In this document: positions 9,118 to 18,560 of the stretch, one piece after another
How the letters are laid out: every line of letters starts with the position of its first letter
Numbering within the stretch: the stretch's first letter is position 1
From: an uncultured Eudoraea sp.
Lineage (GTDB): Bacteria > Bacteroidota > Bacteroidia > Flavobacteriales > Flavobacteriaceae
Reading direction: 5' to 3'
Length of the DNA: 64,000 bases
NCBI GenBank assembly: GCA_947258405.1
Contig: CAMYIE010000019.1
Span: 1-64,000 of the forward strand
Translations under genes and position numbers: made by a program
The notes under the pieces: generated by a model
What the model was told of the DNA's origin: nothing
Database searches by the model: none
What the model saw: only the letters and a program-made list of their open reading frames with translations

Positions 9118-11196
9118 ATGAAATATCGCTTCGCATTATATTGGTGCTTCTTTCTTGTGTTTACAACATCTTTCTCACAGCAAGGTGTGGATTTTATTTC
9201 TGGCTCTATCGATATAAGCATCGATCCGTATCAGGAATTTATCAAGGGAAGTGTACGCTATGGTTTTAAAACTTCCAATAAGGCAGATTCAATCGTGGTT
9301 GATGCCCGTAAATTAAATATCCTGAATGTGAGGGTCAATAAAAAGAATGCCAATTTTAGCTATGATGGAAATAGGCTGGTAGTATATAAAAACATCAAAG
9401 CAAACAGATCTTATAATTTAAAAATAGATTACGAGGCAAATCCCAATAAAGCTGTTTATTTCATTGGCTGGGATGATGAGGATCCTTACAACAATCAGGT
9501 ATGGACCCAGGGTCAGGGTAAATATTCCAGCCATTGGGTTCCTGGTTTTGATGATATGAGTGAAAAGCTGGTCTTTGACCTACAGATCTCTTTTAACAAG
9601 GATTACGAAGTGATAGCCAATGGAAAATTGATAGAATCTCAGGTTAGTGATTCGATCAAAACCTGGCATTATGCCATGGAATATCCCATGAGCAGTTACC
9701 TTTTAGCTTTTGCAGCAGGCTCTTACCAATCACAAATCACCCAGTCTTTATCGGGAATTCCAATACAACAATATATTTATACCGATCGGGTCGATGATTA
9801 TGAACCCACGTTCCGCTATTCAAAAGAGATTATGGATTTTCTTGAGGCAGAGATCAGCGTACCTTATCCATGGCAGAATTACAAACAGCTGCCCGCCCGT
9901 GATTTTTTATATGCCGGAATGGAAAATACAGGAACGACAATTTTTTCTGATGGATACCTGATCGACTCACTTGCCTTTTCAGATAAGAACTATGTGGATG
10001 TAAACGCCCATGAGATGGCCCACCAGTGGTTTGGAAACCTGGTTACTGAATTTGGCGCTAAAGATCATTGGCTACATGAGGGTTTTGCCACTTATTATTC
10101 ACTATTGGCCCAAAAAGAGATCTTTGGTGAAGATCACTATTATTGGAAGCTTTTTGAAATGGCAGAACGCCTTAAGGATGGGAAAGGCGAAGCCCTTATA
10201 GATCCGTCGGCAAGTAGTCTAACCTTTTACGAAAAAGGAGCCTGGGCACTTGTTATACTAAGAGATCGGGTGGGGGATATAGCTTTTCGAAAAGGGATAC
10301 AAAGCTTTTTGGAAACATATGCGTTTAGCAATGCAGGCATTGCTGATTTTATAAAAAGCCTGCAAGCGTATACCCCCTACGAACTATCGTATTTCGAAGC
10401 CGAATGGTTACAAGCCGTAGACTTTCCGGCAGACATTGTGATAAATTTTCTAAAGGAAAATAATGCTTCTATTCGGCAGTGGCTAGTATTAAGGCGTGAG
10501 CTCACAACAAGCTCTGATTCCAATGAGGTGGTAATAAAGCGCTACTGGACTGAAAATGCCTCCATCTTTCTTAAAAAACAGATCCTTTCAAAATTTACCA
10601 AATCGCTATCGGTTGAATTTCTCAAAGAGATATTCGATTCCGGACAACCAGAACTGCGAAAAATGCTGGCAGTATACCTGGACCGTATTCCACCGGAACT
10701 AAGAAATGAATTTAGATCCTTACTCGATGACAACAGCTATATTACAAGGGAGAATGCCTTGTTCAAATTATGGGTCTATTTTCCGGGCGATAGAGTTGAA
10801 TACCTGGATCGGACCAGTGGAATTTACGGGTTGCCCAATTATAATATTAGAATATTATGGCTTTTCCTGGCTATCCTTACTCAGGAATATGAAACCCCTG
10901 ATACAAAGGCGATTTTCAGAGATGAACTCTTTGGATATACATCTCCCGATTACCCTTATGAGGTGAGGCAGAATGCTTTTACGATAATTACCGAAGTCTT
11001 CGAATTACCGGATCAAAACCTAAAAGATCTTGTTAATGCTTCAGTTCATGACGTTTGGCAATTTAGATCATTTGCCCGCCAGTTATTAAATGATCTCTTA
11101 AAAGACGAAAAACAAAAAGTAAGACTACGCGAATTGGCGGTTGAACTAAACGAAGAAGAAAAACGTTTTCTAACTAAACAACTGGATGTAAAATGA
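9118..11196 (+). CDS. Secreted M1 family metallopeptidase (aminopeptidase)
   Basis: A 692-residue protein with a signal peptide (about 1-20, ending SFSQ). The M1 gluzincin core is intact: GMEN exopeptidase motif at residues 267-270, the zinc motif HEMAH at 298-302 and the third ligand Glu321 in LHEGFATYYS, exactly the HExxH-x18-E spacing. It should remove N-terminal residues from peptides in the periplasm or at the cell surface. The C-terminal part (about 430-690) is helical and HEAT-like, as in other bacterial M1 enzymes. Its stop overlaps the start of the patatin gene by 4 bases (ATGA), suggesting translational coupling. Confidence 0.93.
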   Translation: MKYRFALYWCFFLVFTTSFSQQGVDFISGSIDISIDPYQEFIKGSVRYGFKTSNKADSIVVDARKLNILNVRVNKKNANFSYDGNRLVVYKNIKANRSYNLKIDYEANPNKAVYFIGWDDEDPYNNQVWTQGQGKYSSHWVPGFDDMSEKLVFDLQISFNKDYEVIANGKLIESQVSDSIKTWHYAMEYPMSSYLLAFAAGSYQSQITQSLSGIPIQQYIYTDRVDDYEPTFRYSKEIMDFLEAEISVPYPWQNYKQLPARDFLYAGMENTGTTIFSDGYLIDSLAFSDKNYVDVNAHEMAHQWFGNLVTEFGAKDHWLHEGFATYYSLLAQKEIFGEDHYYWKLFEMAERLKDGKGEALIDPSASSLTFYEKGAWALVILRDRVGDIAFRKGIQSFLETYAFSNAGIADFIKSLQAYTPYELSYFEAEWLQAVDFPADIVINFLKENNASIRQWLVLRRELTTSSDSNEVVIKRYWTENASIFLKKQILSKFTKSLSVEFLKEIFDSGQPELRKMLAVYLDRIPPELRNEFRSLLDDNSYITRENALFKLWVYFPGDRVEYLDRTSGIYGLPNYNIRILWLFLAILTQEYETPDTKAIFRDELFGYTSPDYPYEVRQNAFTIITEVFELPDQNLKDLVNASVHDVWQFRSFARQLLNDLLKDEKQKVRLRELAVELNEEEKRFLTKQLDVK

Positions 11197-12098
11197 GGGC
11201 TTTGGTTATTTCAGGAGGTGGTAGTAAAGGTGCTTTTGCAGGCGGAGTGGCTCAGTACCTAATGGAAGGGTTGGGCTATCATTACGATCTATTTCTGGGA
11301 ACATCAACCGGCAGTTTATTGATTTCCCATCTTGCCTTGCAAAAAATCGAGAAAATCCGTGAAGTCTATACATCGGTTAGTCAGGATAGCATTTTTAGCA
11401 ATTGCCCCTTTGTAATTCAAAAGAAATATGGGGTTGATAACATCGGAATCAATCATTGGAATGTGCTGAAAAACTTCTACAGGGGAAGTAAGACCTTTGG
11501 GGAAAGCCATAATCTGCTTCAATTGATTAGAAATACCCTTACAAAAGAGGAGTTTGTAGCTTTGAAGCATGGGCCTAAAGATATTGTGGTGACCGTATCG
11601 AACCTTTCGCTCAACCAGGTAGAATACAAATCCATAAAGGAACTTAATTACGATGAGTTCTGCGAATGGATATGGATCTCATGTAATTATACTCCCTTTA
11701 TGAGTCTGGTGCGTAAAAATGGCTGTGAATACGCAGATGGGGGTCTTGGTAGTATGGTGCCCATCGAGGAGGCGGTAAAACGGGGCGCAACCCATGTAGA
11801 TGCGATTATTCTCCATACGGAGATGACCCATTTTAACAGGCTGCCTTCCAGAAATGCTTTTTCCTTGCTTACCAGTATGTTTGCCTTTATGCTCGACCGT
11901 ATCGAAAAGCAAAATATTCGTATCGGGAAGTATGTCGCCAATCATAATGACGCCATCATCAATTTCTATTTTACCCCAACAGTTCTGACCACTAATTCAC
12001 TCATATTCAATAAGGAGAAAATGACGGCATGGTGGGAAAGCGGATATGATTACGCTATGAGCAAAAATCTCGATCAGAGTGAGATCGAGCCAGATTGA
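11193..12098 (+). CDS. Patatin-like phospholipase
   Basis: A 301-residue acyl hydrolase with the Ser-Asp dyad of the patatin family: the glycine-rich oxyanion motif GGGSKG at residues 8-13, the nucleophile in GTSTG (Ser38), and the catalytic Asp in EYADGGLGSMVP. No signal peptide is seen, so it probably acts in the cytosol or at the inner membrane face on lysophospholipid or acyl esters. Its start overlaps the aminopeptidase stop by 4 bases. Substrate is unknown. Confidence 0.9.
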   Translation: MRALVISGGGSKGAFAGGVAQYLMEGLGYHYDLFLGTSTGSLLISHLALQKIEKIREVYTSVSQDSIFSNCPFVIQKKYGVDNIGINHWNVLKNFYRGSKTFGESHNLLQLIRNTLTKEEFVALKHGPKDIVVTVSNLSLNQVEYKSIKELNYDEFCEWIWISCNYTPFMSLVRKNGCEYADGGLGSMVPIEEAVKRGATHVDAIILHTEMTHFNRLPSRNAFSLLTSMFAFMLDRIEKQNIRIGKYVANHNDAIINFYFTPTVLTTNSLIFNKEKMTAWWESGYDYAMSKNLDQSEIEPD

Positions 12099-12116
12099 AG
12101 TCTTATTTATCCTTTC

Positions 12117-12635
12117 TTACCACAGAGATCCAATCTCCTTTTTGACATAGGAAAGTGCAGTGGCAGAAGGCGACTGCTTATCCATAGTTGAGTTAAGGAT
12201 ATCTTCCCGAAGTTTATCGGCTGAGTCAGACTGACTCATAGCAGCTTTTCGGATCGCCTGGATAGTGGCATTTTTTGCGGCCTTTATAATATTCCAGCAT
12301 TCGTCGCTCATATAGATCTGCTGCGAGAGGTTATGCTCAAACTCTTTTTCTATAGTACGAATAAGCAAATGCTCATATTCGTTCTTATCCGAATTTTTTG
12401 GAGCAACGCGCACTACTAAATTCGGTATAGAAATCCTTTCCAGAAAAAGTGCCATGCGTTCATAAGCCTGCAACCTGATAGGAAGGCTGTTCTTTTGAGA
12501 ATCCTTGTGCAGTAAATAACGTCTTCGCCCTTCTTCATTATTGGTATGGAGCCTGAAAAAGTAGAAGGCTACTGCACCTGTTACTACTGCAGGTAACAGA
12601 AATGCAAAAAGCTGAAATATATCATCTCCGGTCAT
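12117..12635 (-). CDS. Single-pass membrane protein of unknown function
   Basis: A 172-residue protein with one N-terminal membrane helix (about residues 8-27: FAFLLPAVVTGAVAFYFF), then a charged, mostly helical cytoplasmic part with LPIRLQAYERMALFLERI, which resembles small conserved Bacteroidota proteins of unknown function. No catalytic motif is visible. It lies 87 bp downstream of the OmpA-like gene on the same strand and ends 18 bp from the convergent patatin gene. I do not assign a function. Confidence 0.75.
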   Translation of the reverse strand: MTGDDIFQLFAFLLPAVVTGAVAFYFFRLHTNNEEGRRRYLLHKDSQKNSLPIRLQAYERMALFLERISIPNLVVRVAPKNSDKNEYEHLLIRTIEKEFEHNLSQQIYMSDECWNIIKAAKNATIQAIRKAAMSQSDSADKLREDILNSTMDKQSPSATALSYVKKEIGSLW

Positions 12636-12722
12636 CTTGGTGGTGTTTAGTTTGATTTACTCTAAAGAACGAAACGCCTTTGAAAAAAGTATTTCCAATT
12701 AAAATTATCCGAAAGTTCCTGT

Positions 12723-13487
12723 TTAGTTCTTTACCGTCTCCCTTACCTTGAGATAAAACTTGCTCAACCTTGGTAGGATTCTAATCTGGTAATTTTCGCC
12801 CATACCACTTTTGAAAGATGCAGATAGCCGTTCCTTAGCAACACTATTCATTTGTCCCAGAATTGAAATGGACCGTGAATAGCCTATTTGAGGATCACCT
12901 ACTGAATCGAGCTGACTTACCACAACCGCTTCCGCTTCAGGATTGGCCTTAAGAACATTTGCGACCTTACCCAGAAATGCCTCGCCCTCCTCACTAACAA
13001 CAGCCAAAGAAGATCCGCTACCAAAAAGCATAATCTTATCGAGCTCTACAACTAATGCACCCTCCTGAACACCCACACGGGCATTCTCGCCTAAGGTCTT
13101 TTTGAATCCTGTGAGAACTATCAGGGCAATGGAATCGTTCTTGCCAAACTCGTCGTTGATCACTTTAAGTTTAGCTTCTTTGTCCCTCAGGCTCTGGAGT
13201 GTTTGCCCGATAGATTCCGAACGTTGTTTTGAAGATTCGGTAAATATTTTAATGTTATTGAGAAGCGTCGCATTTGCATCCTGCAACTCAGAAACCTGAG
13301 ATTCAAATTCAGCAGCTTTGGCTACACTGATTCGTTCTGTCTTCCGGGCTTCAAGAATCTCGTTCTCTTTTTCTGCGATCTCTGCGTTTAAACGCGTAAC
13401 TTCAGCCTGAAGATCTTTTTTACTCTGGGCCGAAAGCGAAACGACCGTCAAGAGTACTGTAATGCAAAAGGGTAATAGTCTATTCAT
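12723..13487 (-). CDS. Degenerate OmpA-like coiled-coil periplasmic protein
   Basis: About 254 residues from ATG 13487; a GTG at 13499 is an alternative start. A signal peptide (ending LSAQ) is followed by a long coiled coil (about 20-120) and an OmpA/MotB-like C-terminal domain. It is clearly related to the OmpA-family lipoprotein at 18561-19424: both share the coiled-coil layout, a segment near VRVGVQEGALVVELDKIMLFGSGS versus its counterpart, and the ending R-I-x-x-L-P-x-L-x-x-F-Y. Here the peptidoglycan-binding residues are gone: the GHTDN motif is replaced by SQLDSVGD, and NWDLSAKRA has only a remnant. Peptidoglycan binding by the usual mode is therefore unlikely. It also lacks a lipobox. 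Confidence 0.75.
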   Translation of the reverse strand: MNRLLPFCITVLLTVVSLSAQSKKDLQAEVTRLNAEIAEKENEILEARKTERISVAKAAEFESQVSELQDANATLLNNIKIFTESSKQRSESIGQTLQSLRDKEAKLKVINDEFGKNDSIALIVLTGFKKTLGENARVGVQEGALVVELDKIMLFGSGSSLAVVSEEGEAFLGKVANVLKANPEAEAVVVSQLDSVGDPQIGYSRSISILGQMNSVAKERLSASFKSGMGENYQIRILPRLSKFYLKVRETVKN

Positions 13488-13586
13488 AGATCTGATCACT
13501 AATAAATTGGATGCAAAAATATGCTTTTCTGCTTAAACTAGTCCAAATAACATCCAAAAGGCTGGCCAAAACCCATCACAGAATTG

Positions 13587-14864
13587 TTAACCCTGCTGCA
13601 GATAGTCTAAACTCATTTGCGCAAGTGCCTTTACACCAAGCAACAACCCGCTTTCGTCTATCATAAAATCGGGGGTATGGTGTGGAAAAGATTCCGTATT
13701 ACCAGGTGTCATCCCTCCCAGGAAAAAATAAAATCCCGGAACATCCTTTTGAAAATAAGAGAAATCCTCAGCCCCCGTTTTAGCCTTTTGGGCTTTTACC
13801 TGTTCTTCTCCAGCCACTTTAAAAAGGCTTGGAAGCATTTGTTGAACTAAGGCAGGATCGTTATAGGTAATATCTGTACTCGATTTTATTTCTATAGAGG
13901 CGTCACCACCATAAGCCTTAGCGATAGCCGGAACCATTTCTTCCATTCTTTTATTGATATGCTTTTGCATTTCATAATCAAGAGTACGGATTGTACCTAT
14001 CATTTCTGCACTTTCCGGAATGATATTAAATCGTACCCCTGCGGTGATTTTACCTACGGAAATAACCGCAGCCTCGTTGGTGAGGTCTGACTCACGACTT
14101 ATGATTGTTTGAAGACCATCAACTATTTTAGCGCTAATAAGGATAGGATCTACACCACCCCATGGTTGAGATCCATGAGTTTGTTTCCCTTTGACCTGGA
14201 TCACAAACCTTTGTGCTGCAGCCATTGCGCCACCCGATTTATATGCGATTACTCCGGCAGGGGTTTGAGAGTTGATATGCAAGCCAAAAATAGCATCCAC
14301 ATCAGGGTTATTCAAAACTCCTTCTTTTATCATAAGCAGGGCTCCGCCCTCCTCTCCCGGTGGGGGACCTTCCTCGGCCGGTTGAAAAATAAATTTTACC
14401 GTGCCTCTAATCTTGTCCTTATTATTGGCCATAACTTCGGCCACACCCATAAGAATAGCTGTATGTGTATCATGGCCACAGGCATGCATAACACCAGACT
14501 GCTTTCCTAGAAATTCCGCGCTAACCTTCGATCTGAACGCAAGGTCGTTTCGCTCAGTAACAGGCAGCGCGTCCATATCGGCGCGCAGTGCGACAACCTT
14601 TCCCGGAAGATCACCCTTCAGTATACCCACTACCCCTGTATGAGCAACACCAGTTTTCACTTCTATGCCAAGTGATCTCAGGTGATTAGCAACTTTTTCC
14701 GCCGTTTTGAATTCTCGGTTAGATAATTCAGGGTTTTGATGAATATCACGGCGCCATTCAATTACTTTACCCTCAACATTTTCGTAATCTTTCTCAGGTA
14801 TACCCGGTTGAGATAGTACAACAAGTGTAAACAGACTTAAACATGTACTTAGGATCAATTTCAT
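13587..14864 (-). CDS. Secreted M20 family amidohydrolase
   Basis: A 425-residue dinuclear metallo-amidohydrolase of the M20D branch (hippuricase/IAA-amino acid hydrolase-like). Signal peptide about 1-19. Metal-binding and catalytic segments visible: MHACGHDTHTAILMGVAE, FQPAEEGPPPGEEGGA, the downstream GLHIN, and the C-terminal GAEDFSYF with HHTPDF. It should release an acyl group from an N-acyl amino acid or cleave a dipeptide in the periplasm; the substrate is not predictable. The upstream gene (DsrE-like) ends 11 bp before its start, so the two probably share a transcript. Confidence 0.92.
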   Translation of the reverse strand: MKLILSTCLSLFTLVVLSQPGIPEKDYENVEGKVIEWRRDIHQNPELSNREFKTAEKVANHLRSLGIEVKTGVAHTGVVGILKGDLPGKVVALRADMDALPVTERNDLAFRSKVSAEFLGKQSGVMHACGHDTHTAILMGVAEVMANNKDKIRGTVKFIFQPAEEGPPPGEEGGALLMIKEGVLNNPDVDAIFGLHINSQTPAGVIAYKSGGAMAAAQRFVIQVKGKQTHGSQPWGGVDPILISAKIVDGLQTIISRESDLTNEAAVISVGKITAGVRFNIIPESAEMIGTIRTLDYEMQKHINKRMEEMVPAIAKAYGGDASIEIKSSTDITYNDPALVQQMLPSLFKVAGEEQVKAQKAKTGAEDFSYFQKDVPGFYFFLGGMTPGNTESFPHHTPDFMIDESGLLLGVKALAQMSLDYLQQG

Positions 14865-14875
14865 AATAATATTAT

Positions 14876-15430
14876 TTAAAACTTTATAAGATTATAGCCT
14901 TTATTTTGCAATTGGATCAGTGCGGTCATGGCCGAGAGCGCAAATTCTACTTCCGGCATAACTTCTTCCCATGGGATATCTCTTGACAAGGACGACTGAC
15001 CGCAGAAGATAAGTTGAACTCCTGCTTTGTGCAATTCCAATAAAAGCGGATGATTTGGATTCTCAGTTCCGTATTTCGACTGGTAGGCGGCCGGCAGCAT
15101 GATGTCCTTTGAAGCCTTGTTATGTATTACCATAACCGCTTTGATTTGCTCTACCGGTACGCCACTCCTGGCATGCATGTTGAGATAACGTGCAACCGTT
15201 TCTATAGTAGGATTTATCATATCGGGAGATTCCGGACTCTGCATGATATCGAATACAGCCTTAAAGACCTGGGTGGTATCGGTCGGGTAATCCGGTTTAT
15301 CGATATCCCAAACTTTTCCATATCCCTCAATCACCGGTCCTGCACTCTTTTCCTGTGAATATAGCCCGACAGTTAATGTGGATATCAATAAAAATAGTAT
15401 AACTCTCCCCATCATAAAATATCTGATCAT
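14876..15430 (-). CDS. Exported DsrE-like protein
   Basis: A 184-residue protein with an N-terminal signal peptide (residues 1-25, ending GLYSQ) and a DsrE/YchN-type alpha-beta domain: KAVFDIMQSPESPDM, QIKAVMVIHNKASKDIMLP, and a C-terminal half with AGVQLIFCGQSSLSRDI carrying one cysteine at the position often conserved in this fold. Family members handle sulfur or act in hexamers, but exported single-domain forms in Bacteroidota are uncharacterised. ATG 15430 is chosen; ATGs at 15415 and 15412 are also possible. It precedes the M20 gene by 11 bp. Confidence 0.75.
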   Translation of the reverse strand: MIRYFMMGRVILFLLISTLTVGLYSQEKSAGPVIEGYGKVWDIDKPDYPTDTTQVFKAVFDIMQSPESPDMINPTIETVARYLNMHARSGVPVEQIKAVMVIHNKASKDIMLPAAYQSKYGTENPNHPLLLELHKAGVQLIFCGQSSLSRDIPWEEVMPEVEFALSAMTALIQLQNKGYNLIKF

Positions 15431-15553
15431 TATTGGAATTTCTAAATATATTCAAATAGATGAAACTATATACCTGCTTTTTTGGAATAATTAGTAATCA
15501 TCTTTTTCATGCGGTGAAATATGGCTAAATTCACACGGTAAAATGTTCGAAAT

Positions 15554-17860
15554 TTGAAGGATTATTTAAATGAGCTGAATGAGGCGCAAAAAGCGCCTGT
15601 ATTACATAAGGATGGGCCTCTGATCGTTATTGCTGGAGCGGGATCTGGTAAAACAAGGGTACTCACTTATCGTATTGCGCATCTGATGGAGCAGGGGGTA
15701 GATTCTTTTAATATTTTGGCATTGACATTTACCAACAAGGCCGCCAGGGAAATGAAACATCGTATAGCAAACCTGGTAGGTGGTTCCGAGGCTAAGAACT
15801 TGTGGATGGGAACCTTCCATTCGGTATTCGCCAGACTATTGAGATCCGATGGACCTAAATTAGGCTACCCAAGTAATTTTACCATCTACGACACCCAGGA
15901 CAGTCAGCGTCTTATCGCCTCCATCATCAAGGAAATGGGACTAGAAAAGGACATTTATAAATACAAACAAATCCAAAACCGGATATCGTCCTTTAAAAAC
16001 AGTCTTATTACGGTAAAGGCTTATTTTCAGAACCCTGAACTCATAGAGGCAGATACCATGGCTAAGCGACCCAGGCTAGGGGAGATTTACAAGAACTACG
16101 TGGACAGGTGTTTTAAAGCAGGGGCGATGGACTTTGATGACCTTTTGCTGCGTACCAACGAGTTATTGAACAGGTTCCCGGATGTTCTGGCTAAATATCA
16201 GGAGCGCTTTCGCTATATTTTGGTCGATGAGTATCAGGATACCAATCACTCACAGTACCTGATCGTAAGAGCATTGGCCGATCGTTACCAGAATATCTGT
16301 GTTGTAGGTGACGATGCACAGAGTATTTACTCATTTCGCGGGGCGAATATTACTAACATTCTGAATTTCCAGAGAGATTATGACGATGTGGCGGTCTACC
16401 GGTTAGAACAGAATTACAGGTCTACAAAGAATATTGTGAATGCAGCCAACTCTATTATAGCTAACAATAAGCGCCAACTCGAAAAAGTGGTGTGGACAGC
16501 CAATAATGAAGGGCCTAAGGTTAAATTACATCGTAGCCCAACAGACGCAGAGGAAGGTCGTTTTGTGGCTGGGTCTGTTTTTGAGCATAAAATGCAACAG
16601 CAAATGCCTCATTCAGATTTCGCTGTATTATATCGAACCAATTCACAGTCGAGGGCTATTGAAGATGCCTTGAGGAAAAGAGATATTCCTTACCGAATTT
16701 TTGGGGGTCTTTCCTTTTATCAGCGCAAAGAAATTAAAGATCTGCTCTCGTATTTGCGTTTGGTGATCAACCCTAAAGATGAAGAAGCTCTTAAACGGAT
16801 CATTAATTTTCCGGCCCGGGGTATTGGTCAGACGACCATCGACCGACTAACTATTGCTGCGAATCATTACAATCGATCGATATTTGAGATTTTAGAAAAC
16901 CTGGAGAGACTGGATCTTAAAATCAATGCCGGTACCAGGAGGAAGCTCGAAGATTTTACAAATATGATCAGGAGTTTTCAGATCATGAATCAACAGGCCG
17001 ATGCCTTCAACCTGGCGGAGCATGTTGTAAAGAAATCCGGATTATTGGTTGAATTTAAAAAAGATGGCACCCCGGAGGGGGTTACCAGGATCGAAAACCT
17101 GGAAGAACTTCTCAATGGGATCAAGGACTTTGTGGAAGGGCAAAAAGAACTGGCTGATGCAAAAGGTGATCTTACCGAGTTTTTAGAGGATGTAGCGCTG
17201 GCCACAGACCTTGACAATGATAAGGGCGATAGCGACCGTGTGGCCCTGATGACAGTTCATATGGCTAAAGGACTTGAATTTCCATATGTCTATATAGTAG
17301 GACTTGAAGAAGACCTTTTTCCTTCGGCCATGAGCATGAATACGCGGAGCGAGCTCGAAGAAGAGCGACGATTGTTTTATGTTGCACTTACAAGGGCAGA
17401 AAAGCAAGCTTATATCACCTATACACAGAACCGTTATCGTTGGGGAAAACTTATCGATGCAGAACCCAGCAGATTTATCGAAGAGATCGATGAAGCTTTT
17501 GTAGAAGACCTGACTCCTGCTTCGACTTATAAATTTAAACCCTTTGTCAGTCCCGATATATTTGGTAATAGCAGACCTCTGCGGAAAACCTCTACAAAGG
17601 TGTCGGGTAGTGTTTCACCAGTGGATAGGCAACTTCGAAAACTACGGAAGCTAAAACCTAATCTGGCTCAACCTATAGGCAACGACAATCAGGCGGTATT
17701 GGAATTGGAAGTAGGGGCCCTGGTAAACCATAGTCGGTTTGGACGGGGTAAGGTCTTGAAAGTTGAAGGAAACGGAAATGATAAAAAAGCAGAAATCAAA
17801 TTCGAAAAAGGGGATGTTAAAAAACTTCTACTGCGTTTTGCAAAACTTGAAGTTCTATAG
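15554..17860 (+). CDS. UvrD/PcrA-type ATP-dependent DNA helicase
   Basis: A 768-residue superfamily 1A 3'-5' helicase used in nucleotide-excision and mismatch repair or in clearing replication obstacles. Motifs in order: Q-motif LNEAQKAPV, Walker A GAGSGKTRVLTYRI, Walker B VDEYQDTN, motif III GDDAQSIYSFRGA, motif IV VYRLEQNYRST, motif V TVHMAKGLEFPYVYIVGLEE, motif VI RRLFYVALTRAE. The C-terminal tail (about 700-768) carries a Tudor-like PcrA/UvrD domain (GALVNHSRFGRGKVLKVEGNG). It begins with TTG; the nearest ATG upstream (15543) is out of frame and runs into a stop. The next gene follows after 23 bp. Confidence 0.95.
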   Translation: MKDYLNELNEAQKAPVLHKDGPLIVIAGAGSGKTRVLTYRIAHLMEQGVDSFNILALTFTNKAAREMKHRIANLVGGSEAKNLWMGTFHSVFARLLRSDGPKLGYPSNFTIYDTQDSQRLIASIIKEMGLEKDIYKYKQIQNRISSFKNSLITVKAYFQNPELIEADTMAKRPRLGEIYKNYVDRCFKAGAMDFDDLLLRTNELLNRFPDVLAKYQERFRYILVDEYQDTNHSQYLIVRALADRYQNICVVGDDAQSIYSFRGANITNILNFQRDYDDVAVYRLEQNYRSTKNIVNAANSIIANNKRQLEKVVWTANNEGPKVKLHRSPTDAEEGRFVAGSVFEHKMQQQMPHSDFAVLYRTNSQSRAIEDALRKRDIPYRIFGGLSFYQRKEIKDLLSYLRLVINPKDEEALKRIINFPARGIGQTTIDRLTIAANHYNRSIFEILENLERLDLKINAGTRRKLEDFTNMIRSFQIMNQQADAFNLAEHVVKKSGLLVEFKKDGTPEGVTRIENLEELLNGIKDFVEGQKELADAKGDLTEFLEDVALATDLDNDKGDSDRVALMTVHMAKGLEFPYVYIVGLEEDLFPSAMSMNTRSELEEERRLFYVALTRAEKQAYITYTQNRYRWGKLIDAEPSRFIEEIDEAFVEDLTPASTYKFKPFVSPDIFGNSRPLRKTSTKVSGSVSPVDRQLRKLRKLKPNLAQPIGNDNQAVLELEVGALVNHSRFGRGKVLKVEGNGNDKKAEIKFEKGDVKKLLLRFAKLEVL

Positions 17861-17883
17861 ATCAATTTAACAGAGCCCGGTGC

Positions 17884-18507
17884 ATGAAAGCAGTAAGGAT
17901 TAAGATCTATGAAGAAAACCCCAATCCAAAGGCTATTGACAAGGCAGTGGAAATCTTGCGTAAGGGTGGTTTGATCATTTACCCTACAGATACAATTTAT
18001 GGATTAGGTTGTGATATCACCAATCCCAAAGCGATGGAGCGACTGGCCAGAATTAAGGGAGTAAAAGTTCATCAGTACAATTGGTCTTTTGTATGTGCAG
18101 ATCTCAGCAACCTTTCTGATTATACCCGCCATATCGATACCCCATCATTCAAGATACTTAAAAAGGCTCTTCCCGGTCCTTATACCTTTGTACTCAATGG
18201 GAATAACCGTCTGCCCAGAGAATTCAAAAAAAGAAAAACTGTAGGCATCAGGGTACCCGATCATAATACTGCGCGAACTCTTGTAAGGGAACTGGGACAT
18301 CCCATTGTGTCGACTTCCATTAAAGATGAGGATGAAGTAATTGAATATACCACAGACCCTGATCTGATCTATGAAAAATGGCAACACCTTGTTGATGCTG
18401 TTATCGATGGGGGATATGGTGGAAATATACCTTCAACCGTAGTCGATTTAACAGGTGATGTGCCTGAAGTTATCAGGGCAGGAAAGGGAAATGACGATAT
18501 TTGGTAA
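17884..18507 (+). CDS. Sua5/YciO/YrdC family protein (threonylcarbamoyl-AMP synthase-like)
   Basis: A 207-residue protein of the YrdC fold that binds ATP and L-threonine to make threonylcarbamoyl-AMP for t6A37 in ANN-decoding tRNAs. Visible: KGGLIIYPTDTIYGLGCDI, the RLARIKG segment with key Lys, the ALPGPYTF loop and IPSTVVDLTGD. The length and the internal sequence resemble the shorter YciO branch, whose exact role is less certain than that of Sua5 or TsaC. It follows the helicase gene by 23 bp and is closed by a strong terminator. Confidence 0.9.
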   Translation: MKAVRIKIYEENPNPKAIDKAVEILRKGGLIIYPTDTIYGLGCDITNPKAMERLARIKGVKVHQYNWSFVCADLSNLSDYTRHIDTPSFKILKKALPGPYTFVLNGNNRLPREFKKRKTVGIRVPDHNTARTLVRELGHPIVSTSIKDEDEVIEYTTDPDLIYEKWQHLVDAVIDGGYGGNIPSTVVDLTGDVPEVIRAGKGNDDIW

Positions 18508-18510
18508 CAA

Positions 18511-18545
18511 AAAAACCGCGGCCTGAAGGTCGCGGTTTTTATTTT
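18511..18545. terminator. Bidirectional Rho-independent terminator
   Basis: AAAAACCGCG (18511-18520) is perfectly complementary to CGCGGTTTTT (18531-18540); with inner pairs GCC/GGT the stem reaches 13 bp around a TGAA tetraloop. It carries a T run on one side and an A run on the other, so it can end both the YciO-like gene and the convergent OmpA-like gene. Confidence 0.92.
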
Positions 18546-18560
18546 TCATGTTATACCGAC

